From contig JAEYZO010000850.1 of NCBI GenBank assembly GCA_023428035.1, positions 1 through 8,876 on the forward strand: a stretch of 8,876 nt of DNA. The letters run 5' to 3'. The notes below the pieces were generated by a model. It searched no databases. It saw only the letters and a program-made list of their open reading frames with translations, and was not told the origin of the DNA. Both the position numbers and the translations under genes were made by a program. Of this stretch, positions 1 through 8,600 are shown in pieces. Origin of the DNA: Pseudomonadota bacterium. Its GTDB lineage: Bacteria > Myxococcota_A > Polyangia > Polyangiales > Ga0077539. Position 1 is the stretch's first letter; each line of letters begins with the position of its first letter.

Positions 1-2673
1 GTCGACGGCCGCGCCGCGGCGAGCGCGATGGGCCTCAACGCCCCCCGCGCGACCACCACGCGGCAGGCCCTCGACAACTTCGAGCGGATGCTGATGACCC
101 CCTCGCCGGGCTCGCAGGTGGGGGCCAGCGGGTCGTCGAGCCGGCTGCAGGCCCGCTTCGCGGCGCACGCGGCGCTCTTCCGCGACACGCCCCTCGAGGC
201 CGACATGGTCGACGAGAGCTGGCTGGCCAACTTCGGCTTCGACCCCTCGTCGCGGCTCACCCGCGACATGCTCGACCAGGCCTCGCCGCTGCGCCGCATG
301 GACCCGGAGTACGCCGAGTCGATGTGGACGCAGCTCCTGCAGCGCGCCGAGCGCCGGGGCTTCTGCTTTCAAGACGCGGGCGCCCCGGGCGCCATCGGGA
401 GCCGTGACATCCAGGGCGTGGCCCGGTGGTTCGGGCAGCGCTACGCGTCGCTCACCCCCGCCGAGCGCGCGCGGCAGGTGTACGAAGACCTCAGGGTGGA
501 GGCCTACAAGGGCATCCAGCTCCACGAGGTCGGCCACTCGCTCGGGCTCTACCACGTGCCCGTGTCGAGCTACGACTCGATGAACTACAACCCGCAGTAC
601 TGGCAGCTCCGCACGCGCAACGGCGAGGCGGCTCAGACCTGCACCCCGGTGTGCAACGCCAACCGCTGCGACTCGATCCGCAACGCAGACCGCAACGCCG
701 ACAACTGCATGGGCCCGCGGTACCGCGACCCCGAGAGCGACGAGGAGCTCGGCGTGACCCCCGGCGGCGAGGCCCACGCGGGGATCAACTACTTCGGCAA
801 CACCTCGACCATGGAGTACCAGTGGGAGCGCTTCGGCGAGACCGTGGGGCTCGGGTCCTACGACCAGTACGCGATGGGGGTGCTCTACGGCCGGGTCATC
901 GAGACCATGGAGGCCGACACCGCGCGCGGGGGAATGCCCACCGACCAGCAGCAGCGCTTCGGCGGCCGCATGACCTCGAACCTCTCGGACCTCGACCAGA
1001 TCAACTGGACCGACCCGGTGCTCGGCGAGACGGGGGTGCTCCCGATCCACTACACCTCGCTCGCGCGCGAGCTGAACATGTACGACGCCTCGCGCTGCCG
1101 CCCCGCCACCGACGAGGAGAAGGCCCGCTACCGCTGGCGCGTGGTGAACGGGCAGCTCTGCTCGCTCCCCCCGCGCGACCACGCGGCGATGGTGGACTTC
1201 GAGTCGACCGCGGCGACGCCGGGCTCCGAGGCCGCGGGCCGCGTCGCTCCCTTCTGGCGCACCCGCGAGGGCGCGCGCACTGGCGAGCGGCAGCTCCGCT
1301 GGGCCTACCGCGTCGCGTGGGACATCGGCACGGGCTACCCGCACATCAACTACTTCGACCAGGGCGCCGACCTCTACGAGGTCGCGCAGAGCCAGATCAG
1401 GAAGTACGAGCTCACCTACCCCACGATGTACTTCCGCCGCGAGCAGCGTGAGTACACGGGCTGGAACATCCCCGCGTACCTGGCGCGCTGGGTGTTCCGC
1501 ACGCTGCGCGGGTACCACTGGACCGTCGCGCGCAACGTCGCCTACTACAGCTCGGTCTTCAGCTCCGACCTCTATCGCCGCGTGGCCCGCGACGACAACT
1601 GGATGGGGCCCTTCCTCGCGACGCAGCCCGACCTCTTCGACTTCTTCGCCGGGGTGATCCTCAGGCCCGAGGTCGGGCAGTTCGAGCCCATGACCGACCA
1701 GCTCGCGGGGCGCAGACCGATCTTCGACGCGGGCGACCCCGCGGAGAACCCGCTCTTCGAGGTGGGCGTCATCGACGGCCGCTTCATCGGCGAGGAGTTC
1801 GACAACGTGCGCGGCGGGTCGTGGGACTACCACTCGTACATGGTCCGCGCGGGCTCGTACCCCGAGAAGCCCCTCGCGGCGATCATGCTGACCGACACGC
1901 GGCCGACCTTCTCGTCGATCACTCGCTCGCTCTACCTCGACGGCCGGGAGTTCCAGGTGAACTTCCGCACCGACATGCCCAGGGCCTACGACCGCCTCAT
2001 CGGCGGCGTTCTCTCCGAGGACTGGGACACCACGGCCATGCACGTGCCGAACGTCGAGGGCGGCGGCACCGCGGGCGTCCCCGCGGTCACCCCCTCGCTG
2101 CTTCGCCTCTGGACCACGCCCTCGCAGGGCGACGCCTTCGGCGAGGCCCGCCGTGACCCCGGCTCACGCCTCCTCTTCCCCAACGTGGGCTACCGCCAGC
2201 AGCTCCCGATGATGGTCTGGTCGATGCTCTTCTCGTCGCTCAACAGCGACCTGTCGACCATCCACCGCATGCGCATCTGGACCCTCGGCGCCCCCGAGGT
2301 CGTCGACGTGCCCGAGTCGGAGCAGGTGCACTTCACCAACCCCGAGACGGGCATCACCTACGCGGCGCGCTCCTACGGCCCCGACCGCATCGACGGCCTC
2401 GCGGTCGACGCGGGCATCGCCTCGCGCATGATCGCGCACGCCAACGAGCTCCTGCGCGACACCTACCAGGTGCGCGTCGACGAGCGCCTGCAGCCCATCG
2501 TGAACCCCGACGGGTCGTACACCGTGGTCTTCGACTCGAACCGCCGCCCGGTGCCCGCCAACGCCGACGCCCGCCGGCAGACCGCCGCCGAGATCCGCTT
2601 CAGGAACTACGTCGGCCTCATCGACGCCACGCGCTACGCCTCGCGCATCCTGGGCTACGGCCTCCTGCGCTGA
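1..2673 (+). CDS. Large metzincin-type zinc-dependent metalloprotease, 5'-partial
   Basis: The frame is open from base 1, so the true start and any signal peptide probably lie upstream. Residues are numbered from the first ATG in frame, at base 28 (881 aa). The zinc-binding signature HEVGHSLGLYH is at residues 166-176: His166, His170 and His176 as ligands and Glu167 as catalytic base. Two Met-turn candidates follow, SMNY (M185) and STMEY (M262). The second is followed by GLGSYDQYA, as in large bacterial metzincins of the DUF4953/DUF5117 type, and is the better fit. Between them lies an insertion with four Cys (205, 209, 214, 227). A further family-like block spans about 424-471, ending in YFRR. 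The remaining roughly 400 residues have no motif I can name. By family it should be a secreted or periplasmic endopeptidase; its substrate is unknown. The next gene starts 47 bp downstream on the same strand. The protease class is well supported, the exact family less so. Confidence 0.88.
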   Translation, partial: VDGRAAASAMGLNAPRATTTRQALDNFERMLMTPSPGSQVGASGSSSRLQARFAAHAALFRDTPLEADMVDESWLANFGFDPSSRLTRDMLDQASPLRRMDPEYAESMWTQLLQRAERRGFCFQDAGAPGAIGSRDIQGVARWFGQRYASLTPAERARQVYEDLRVEAYKGIQLHEVGHSLGLYHVPVSSYDSMNYNPQYWQLRTRNGEAAQTCTPVCNANRCDSIRNADRNADNCMGPRYRDPESDEELGVTPGGEAHAGINYFGNTSTMEYQWERFGETVGLGSYDQYAMGVLYGRVIETMEADTARGGMPTDQQQRFGGRMTSNLSDLDQINWTDPVLGETGVLPIHYTSLARELNMYDASRCRPATDEEKARYRWRVVNGQLCSLPPRDHAAMVDFESTAATPGSEAAGRVAPFWRTREGARTGERQLRWAYRVAWDIGTGYPHINYFDQGADLYEVAQSQIRKYELTYPTMYFRREQREYTGWNIPAYLARWVFRTLRGYHWTVARNVAYYSSVFSSDLYRRVARDDNWMGPFLATQPDLFDFFAGVILRPEVGQFEPMTDQLAGRRPIFDAGDPAENPLFEVGVIDGRFIGEEFDNVRGGSWDYHSYMVRAGSYPEKPLAAIMLTDTRPTFSSITRSLYLDGREFQVNFRTDMPRAYDRLIGGVLSEDWDTTAMHVPNVEGGGTAGVPAVTPSLLRLWTTPSQGDAFGEARRDPGSRLLFPNVGYRQQLPMMVWSMLFSSLNSDLSTIHRMRIWTLGAPEVVDVPESEQVHFTNPETGITYAARSYGPDRIDGLAVDAGIASRMIAHANELLRDTYQVRVDERLQPIVNPDGSYTVVFDSNRRPVPANADARRQTAAEIRFRNYVGLIDATRYASRILGYGLLR

Positions 2674-2685
2674 TCGGCCGACCCT

Positions 2686-2703
2686 CCCCCTCGCCGGGGG
2701 TTT
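2686..2703 (+). terminator. Short GC hairpin with T run, possible weak terminator
   Basis: CCCCC (2686-2690) and GGGGG (2696-2700) can pair around a 5-nt loop and are followed by TTT. This lies 12 bp after the protease stop codon and 20 bp before the next start. The stem and T tract are short for an intrinsic terminator. It may only attenuate transcription, or be a chance feature of GC-rich DNA. Confidence 0.3.
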
Positions 2704-2720
2704 AGACTCCGTGCTCACGG

Positions 2721-3623
2721 ATGACCCCCGGCGCCCGCTCCCTCCCCCGCTCGCTACCCCTCGTCGTCGCCGTCGCCGCGGGCTGCATCTTCTCCGCGGC
2801 GCCGTCGAACCGCCCCTCCAACGACGAGGTGCTCCGTCGCACGGCGCGCTGGACCTCCCACCGGGACCGCACCGCGATCCCCGACGGCGGCGTGGCGGCC
2901 CCGCGCACGGCGGACTCCGGGCGCTGCCCCGAGGTCGCGGTGTACATCCCCGGCGGGAGCTTCGAGATGGGCAGCCCCGAGGGCGCGGGAGACCCCGACG
3001 AGCACCCGAGGCACACGGTGTCGCTCCGCGCGTACTGCATCGACCGCGACGAGGTCACCGTGGAGGCCTACCTCCGCTGCGTGGCGGGCGGCGCGTGCAC
3101 GCAGGCCGCGGGGCAGCAACCCTCGCCCACGCTGCCCGTGACCAACATCGACTGGAACCAGGCCGACGCCTTCTGCCGCTGGGTGGGAGGGCGCCTCCCC
3201 AGCGAGGCTGAGTGGGAGTTCGCCGCCCGCGGCACCGACGGGCGCCTCTACCCCTGGGGCAACGACCCTCCGACGGGCTGCAACCGCGTAGATTGGACCA
3301 CCAACGGCGAGTCCTGCGGGGGCGTGGGGCCGTCTCCCGTGGGCCAGCGCGCGACGGGCAACTCCCCCTTCGGCGTGCGCGACATGGCCGGCAACGTCTG
3401 GGAGTGGACCGCGGACTGGTACGCGCGGAGCTACCCCGCGACCGCGCAAGAAGACCCCCTCGGCCCGCGCGAGGGCTCCGCGCGCGTGACCCGCGGCGGC
3501 GGGTGGAACAACGACCAGCCCGACCGGCTGCGCGCGGCCTTTCGCGAGGGGCAGCACCCGGCCTTTCACGACTTCGAGCTCGGCGCGCGCTGCGCCTACG
3601 AGCCCTCGGGCGACCCGGGTTGA
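2721..3623 (+). CDS. SUMF1/FGE-fold lipoprotein, catalytic cysteines absent
   Basis: This 300-aa protein starts with a basic, hydrophobic signal peptide ending in the lipobox-like VAAGC, so Cys22 is the likely lipidation site and the protein should be exported. A linker of about 45 residues precedes a complete SUMF1/EgtB/PvdO-type domain (residues 69-293). It shows PGGSFEMGS (77-85), DEVTVEAY, LPSEAEWEFAARG (159-171), NVWEWT (225-230) and RGGGWNND (258-265). In true formylglycine-generating enzymes the last motif leads into the copper-binding active-site cysteines (RGGSxxC). Here Asn occupies that area, so sulfatase activation is unlikely. Such cysteine-less versions are common in myxobacteria as binding or regulatory domains, often near kinases or proteases. 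Several other Cys (69, 291 and others) could form disulfides. No clear Shine-Dalgarno sequence precedes the ATG. The protease gene lies 47 bp upstream, so co-transcription is possible. The fold assignment is firm; the role is unknown. Confidence 0.9.
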   Translation: MTPGARSLPRSLPLVVAVAAGCIFSAAPSNRPSNDEVLRRTARWTSHRDRTAIPDGGVAAPRTADSGRCPEVAVYIPGGSFEMGSPEGAGDPDEHPRHTVSLRAYCIDRDEVTVEAYLRCVAGGACTQAAGQQPSPTLPVTNIDWNQADAFCRWVGGRLPSEAEWEFAARGTDGRLYPWGNDPPTGCNRVDWTTNGESCGGVGPSPVGQRATGNSPFGVRDMAGNVWEWTADWYARSYPATAQEDPLGPREGSARVTRGGGWNNDQPDRLRAAFREGQHPAFHDFELGARCAYEPSGDPG

Positions 3624-3630
3624 GCGCTCA
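3621..3630. other. Palindrome containing both convergent stop codons
   Basis: TGAGCGCTCA is a perfect inverted repeat. It consists of the TGA stop of the plus-strand SUMF1 gene, a 4-bp spacer GCGC, and the reverse-strand TGA stop of the dikinase-like gene. CCCGGG at 3614-3619 and CCCCCGGGGGGG at 3633-3644 flank it and could extend a larger symmetric fold. There is no T tract, so a classical intrinsic terminator is not supported. Confidence 0.4.
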
Positions 3631-5625
3631 CTCCCCCGGGGGGGCGACCACGCCCCGGTCGAAGTCGTATCGCACCGCGTAGGGCCGGGCCTGCACGAAG
3701 ACCAGCCGCCGCTCGGCGCCCGCGAGGAGGAACTCGACGTCCATCGGCGTCTCGCGCTCCCAGCTCTCGATGCCGTTGTAGTGCTGGTGGATGCGCCGGA
3801 GGGCCCGCGCGAGCTGGAGCACCTCGGGGTCGGTGAGCACGGTCTGCCCCTCGGCGACGCGGGAGCTGCGGGAGATGCGCTCGAACTCCCCCTCCTCGCC
3901 GTAGGTGTAATAGAGCACCTGCTCGGGCACCTCGTCGCCGCGCGCCGAGGTCACCGATGCCCCCTCGGCGCCCGCCACCTGGGCGTTGATGAAGAGCCCG
4001 GGCCTCGCCTCGTTGAAGGGGTTGGCGGTGATCGCTACGCCGTCGACCACGTCGTCGTCGACGGACTCCTGCACCAGCACCGCCATCGCCACGCGCGACT
4101 GGTCGACCCTGAAGTACGCCCGCTCCTCGTAGGCCTGGAGGTTCCACGTGCTGGCCCACACCGCGCGGACCGCGTCGGCGAGCTGCGCGTCGGTCGCGCG
4201 CCGGGAGATCACCACCGAGCGGTAGAGCCCCGCGCCGTTGAAGCCCGGGAGGTCCTCGGCGTTGGTGCTCGACCGCAGGCGCACCCGCTCACCCCGGAGG
4301 CGCCCGTCGACCTCGGCCCGCACCGCCGCGAGGAGCTCCCGGGTGAGCGGAGCGGCCTCGATGCGCCCGCGAAGCTCCGCGAGCACCCGCTGGCGCACCT
4401 GCGGGTCGGCGCGGAAGTCCTCCCTCGCCATCGCGTCGCGCAGCGCCGCGTCGATGTGGTGCCGCCAGAGGTGGTCACGGTACGCGCGGAACGGGATCGC
4501 GAAGGCGCGCGGCACGGTGATCCCTTCGCCGATCGAGGCGAGCTCCCCGAGCTGCGCGGCCTTGGCGCCGACGACCCCGACGTCTCGGTAGCGCACGCGG
4601 GAGATCTCGACGAGGGCGTCGCTGTGCTCTCGCAGCGGGGGCGTCATCACCTCGCGCGGCCGCGAGGCCTCCCACGCGCGCTCGGCCTCGGCCTGGCTCG
4701 CGGGCGTGACGGAGTACTCCTGCGGGGTCACGCGGAGGCGCACCAGACGTCCTTCGAGCGCGCGCAGGGCGGGGTCTCGAAAGGCGCCTCGAAGGGCCAT
4801 GTCGGGGGTGCGTCGGTTCGTGGCGAGCACCGCGACGTGGCCGAGGGGCGCCTGGAGCTGACCCGTGATGATCCCCGCGCACACGGGCAGGTCGAGGGGC
4901 ACCTCGTCGAGCACCACGATGTCGGTGCGCCGCACCTGCGCGGGGGAGACCTCTCCAACGACGAAGCGGAGGTAGCCGTAGGCCTCGCCGGGGTTCACGG
5001 GCTGGTAGCGCACCGCGCCGAAGAGCTGCTGGGTGGTGACCACGGGCACGCTCGCCTCGCGGAAGGCGTCGAGGGCGCGCTCGTGCGCGGGCGGCACCGG
5101 GTGGTAGCGCAGCGCCTCGGCGAAGAAGACCCGGCGGCGCACGGCCTCGAAGACCCGCGCGGTGCGAGGCACGTCGAGGGTGTCGCCCGCGACGAGCTCG
5201 AAGGCCCAGACGTCCTGGTCGCGGTAGCGCGTCAGGGTGCCGAGCACGAAGCGCCGCTCGGGCCTGCGGTACTGGAGGATGTTGAAGGTCGCGTGGTCTT
5301 CGACGGGCCGCTCGGCGGTCGAGAGGAAGCGCCGCGCGAAGAAATAGTGGATCGGCCAGCGGCGGCTCTGGAGGAAGTACACCGCCATGTCGTCTTCGAG
5401 GTCGACGACGACCTTGACCACCTCGGTGCGCGCCATCACCTGCCGACCGGGCGTCGCCGCGAGCGCGCGCCAGGTCGCCTCGTCGGGCACCCTCGCGCTG
5501 AAGTCGGCCTCGGCCGCGGGGCTCCGGGCGCTCACCGACACCGGGCGCGGCGGCGCGCACGAGGCGCCGAGCGAGAGGGCGAGGCAGAGCAGCGTCGACG
5601 AGGGCTTCACGACCGCAGAGAGCAT
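3628..5625 (-). CDS. Exported PEP/pyruvate-binding (dikinase-like) lipoprotein
   Basis: This 665-aa protein begins with a hydrophobic signal segment (residues 9-22) before Cys23 (LGASC). The lipobox is imperfect because Gly is at -3, so lipidation is probable but not certain. Residues 40-230 have no motif I can name. Residues 235-305 resemble the swivelling phosphohistidine domain, with APLGHVAVLATN (259-270) and His263 at the phosphorylatable position, comparable to LSHVSVRARN of glucan water dikinases. A PEP-synthase/PPDK ATP-binding domain follows: VGAKAAQLGEL (352-362, Lys355), RSSTNAEDLPG (451-461, Arg451), Glu631 and VQARP (644-648). The expected nucleotide-binding residues are thus kept. 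The His-then-ATP domain order matches glucan/phosphoglucan water dikinases rather than PEP synthase, and there is no PEP-binding barrel. A GTG start at Val6 would give a compact signal peptide (MKPSS). The ATG at 5625 is preceded by a G6 run only 2 nt away. The fusion gene ends 15 bp upstream, suggesting an operon. Its activity outside the cytoplasm is unexplained. Confidence 0.9.
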   Translation of the reverse strand: MLSAVVKPSSTLLCLALSLGASCAPPRPVSVSARSPAAEADFSARVPDEATWRALAATPGRQVMARTEVVKVVVDLEDDMAVYFLQSRRWPIHYFFARRFLSTAERPVEDHATFNILQYRRPERRFVLGTLTRYRDQDVWAFELVAGDTLDVPRTARVFEAVRRRVFFAEALRYHPVPPAHERALDAFREASVPVVTTQQLFGAVRYQPVNPGEAYGYLRFVVGEVSPAQVRRTDIVVLDEVPLDLPVCAGIITGQLQAPLGHVAVLATNRRTPDMALRGAFRDPALRALEGRLVRLRVTPQEYSVTPASQAEAERAWEASRPREVMTPPLREHSDALVEISRVRYRDVGVVGAKAAQLGELASIGEGITVPRAFAIPFRAYRDHLWRHHIDAALRDAMAREDFRADPQVRQRVLAELRGRIEAAPLTRELLAAVRAEVDGRLRGERVRLRSSTNAEDLPGFNGAGLYRSVVISRRATDAQLADAVRAVWASTWNLQAYEERAYFRVDQSRVAMAVLVQESVDDDVVDGVAITANPFNEARPGLFINAQVAGAEGASVTSARGDEVPEQVLYYTYGEEGEFERISRSSRVAEGQTVLTDPEVLQLARALRRIHQHYNGIESWERETPMDVEFLLAGAERRLVFVQARPYAVRYDFDRGVVAPPGE

Positions 5626-5640
5626 AACCCCCCGACGAGC

Positions 5641-8600
5641 TCAGACCGGGCGGAGCTCGCCGGAGCCGAAGAGCTCGAGGTAGAGCGCCCAGGTGCGGCC
5701 GCAGCGGTCCCTCGCGGCGCAACCTCGGCACGGGGGCGGTAGGGGTCGCTGCGTCGCGCGCACCTCGTCGGCGCTCTCGTGCAGGACGCGCAGGTCGTCG
5801 ACGCGGTGGCGGGTGAAGTCCTCCCGCGCGTCGGTGCTCGAGCGGAGCTCCTCGGGGAGGAGGCACGCGGGCACCGCCTCGGTGGTGACGGTCACGCCGT
5901 TCTTCAACGCCGCGAGCGCCGCGGGGCGGAGGGCCTGCGCGGCGAGCGCGAGCCGCGGCACCTGCGAGAGCTCGACGCGGTCGGTGAGCTCCACGGGCCG
6001 AGGGAAGTTGAACTGCACCCGGCGCGCGCCGAGCTTATGCGCGAGGGCCACCACGGCGCCGAGCGAGCGGAGGTTGCCTCGCAGCAGCGGGATCGTGACG
6101 AGCAGCTGCTTGCCCGAGCGCGCGAGGGCCTGCGTCGCCGCGAGCGTGGGCTTGAACGAGCCCGCGACGCCGCTCAGCGAGTCGTGGGTGGCCTCGTCGG
6201 CGGCGAGGAGCTGCACCTCGAAGGCGTCGACGCGAGAGATGACCTCCTGGCGCCAGGGCACGGTCGCGAGCGCGTGCCCGTTCGTCTGGAGCTGGATGAA
6301 GCGGTAGCCCATCCGTCGCGCCTGATCGAGGATCGCGCGGAGGTCCTGCCGGAGCGCCGCCTCGCCGCGGAGGATCACCAGCTCGTCGCAGCCCGCGAGG
6401 CGCCCCTCGTGGAGCGCGATCACCGCTCGCGAGGCGCTCTTGTCGGCGATCCCCCGCAGGTCACGGGCGGTGCAGTGGCCGCAGTCGAGGTCGCAGTTCG
6501 CGGTCAGGCGCAGCGAGAGTCGCCTCCCGCCCGGCGACGCGGGGGGGGCTGAGACCGCGCGCTGCGCGCCCTGCTTGCGCGCGATGAAGTCTCCGATCAC
6601 CAGCGCGTCGGCGCCCAGCCCCAGGAACGACTCGACGGCGTCTGCCGGCGTGCAGACGATGGGCTCGCCCCGGCGGTTGAAGGAGGTGTCGAGCACCATC
6701 GGCACGCCCGCGCGCGCGTGGAAGGCCGAGATCATCGCGTGGTAGCGCGGGAGCGCGTCGGCGTGCACGACCTGCGGGCGGGTGGTCCCGTCGACGTGCA
6801 CCACCGCGGGCACCTCGGAGCGGCGCTCGGCCTTCACCGGGGTGGTGAAGAGCATGAAGCGCGAGTCGAGCGGTCGCTCGAGCCACTCCGCCTCGTGGCC
6901 CGCGAGCATCGACGGGCCGAAGGGGCGCCAGGGCTCGCGCTCCTTCATGGCGTTCACGCGCGACTGCGTCGCGGGGTCGCGAGGGTCCGCGAGGATCGAG
7001 CGGGAGCCCAGCGCGCGAGGGCCGAACTCCATCGCGCCCTGGAACCAGCACACCACCTCGCCCGCCGCGAGGAGCTCCGCCGCTCGATCGGCGACGTCGT
7101 CGACCCGCTCGTAGGAGAGGCGACGCAGGGCCGACTCGATCGCCGCGTCGTCGAAGCTCGGCCCTAGCGCCGCGGAGGAGAGAGCCCGTGACGGGGGCGG
7201 TGAGGGCGCGACCCGGCGCCACCCTTCGAGGGCCGCGCCGAGGGCGGTGCCCGCGTCGTTGGCCCCGGGCTGCACGAAGATGGTCGCGGGAGAGAAGGTC
7301 ACCCGCAGCGACTCGTTCATCGCGCAGTTGAGCGCCACCCCGCCACCGAGGCACAGCGCGTCGAGGGGGCCGTCTCCCGCGTTGCGTCGGAGGAGCGCCG
7401 CGGCCACGCGCTCGAGCGCGCGCTGGAGGCTCGCCGCGAGGTCCTTGTGCGCCTGCGTGAGCGGCGCGCCGGGGGCGCGCGCGTACTCCGCGAAGGTCAC
7501 GTTGACGCCGTCTTCGTGCGCGACGATGCCTCCGTCGTCGGTCACGCCGAGGTGCGCCGAGAGGTCGACGGCGGGCGCCCCGAAGGCCGCGAGGGCCATC
7601 ACGCTCCCCTGCCCGTGAGAGCCGAAACCCAGGAGCCGAGTGACGCCCTCGTACACGCCCCCGATGGAGCGGTCGTTGAGCGCGAGCACCGTGTCGACGG
7701 CGCGGAGCTCGCCCCCCTCGGCGCGGAACACCGCGGCGCATTCGCGGTCGCCGCGACCGTCGATCGTCATCACCCACGCGTCGTCGACGCCCGAGGCGCG
7801 GAGCGCGCTCGCCGCGTGGCAGAGGTGATGCGGCAGGTACAACACCCGCCCCGCGCGCACGCTCGGGATCGTCGCCCTCGCGTCGAGGAAGTCGATGCGG
7901 TCGACGTAGCGGCCGTGCAGCCCGTTCACGGCGATGAGGTCGACGTCGTCGAGGGTGATCCCCTCGCCCTCCAGGAGCGCTCGGATGGGCCGACGACACA
8001 GGGCCTCTTCGAGGCAGATCGTCGGGTCGACCGCCGCGGTGACGCCCTCACGGCCAGGGGGGTGCCAGCCCGCGTGGCGCGCCCGCGCGAGGCGCTCGTT
8101 CTCCACCGCCCCGACGATCTCTCCGTCGCGCAGCAGCACCGCGGCGTGCTCCTGCATGGTCATCACCGCGAGGCCGAGCACGTAGCGCGGCGGAGAGCCC
8201 TCGTCGCGCGGCGAGAGGTAGCTCGGAGGGAAGGGCGCCGGGAGGCTCGGACCGGGTCCGCCCGCGAGGCGAGAGAGCCACCCGGGCCGCCACGACAGGG
8301 CGCGCTCGCGGGTGCCCGTGTCGTCGGCGTAGCTGGGGCGCAGCGCGTCGACGGGGCAGGCCTCGACGCAGTCGTAGCAGCGCGTGCAGACCGAGACGTC
8401 GGGGGTGGCGGGCTGGCCCTTCGCGCCGAGGTAGCCCGTGGGGCAGACGCGCGCGCAGAGCCCGCAGTCGGCGCAGCGGTCGGGGTCGACGACGATGGGG
8501 AGCGACGCGCGCGGCGCGGCGATGGTGGGACGGCGAGGGGCCCTCCACGCGAGGCCGTCGAGGAAGAGCTCGCGCCCCCAGGGGGGCGGCGGGTCTTCGC

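Noticed and set aside
426..1451. 341-codon plus-strand frame inside the protease gene
   Set aside because: Arg/Ala/Gly-rich shadow of the metzincin frame, which holds the zinc signature.
2674..2720. Promoter for the SUMF1 gene in the 47-bp gap
   Set aside because: No convincing -35/-10 pair can be seen, and promoters in such GC-rich genomes cannot be called reliably by eye.
3781..5742. 653-codon open frame on the plus strand, antisense to the dikinase-like gene
   Set aside because: Its translation is a low-complexity mix of Arg, Gly, Glu, His, Val and Leu with no motif, while the opposite strand carries clear ATP-binding and phosphohistidine motifs. Long antisense frames are expected in very GC-rich DNA.
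4475..5866. 463-codon minus-strand frame spanning the junction of the dikinase and fusion genes
   Set aside because: It is out of phase with both real genes, Arg/Pro/Ala-rich, and crosses their stop and start sites without any motif.
6461..7999. 512-codon minus-strand frame overlapping the fusion gene in another phase
   Set aside because: The product is Arg/Pro/Gly low-complexity, and the overlapping frame contains the full carbamoyltransferase signatures.
6472..8475. Possibility that the fusion gene is an artefact of a missed frameshift or stop between separate genes
   Set aside because: All domain motifs lie in one phase with no stop. Linkers between domains are Pro/Ser/Gly-rich as expected for real fusions, and no Met or ribosome-binding site marks an obvious internal start before the radical SAM domain.
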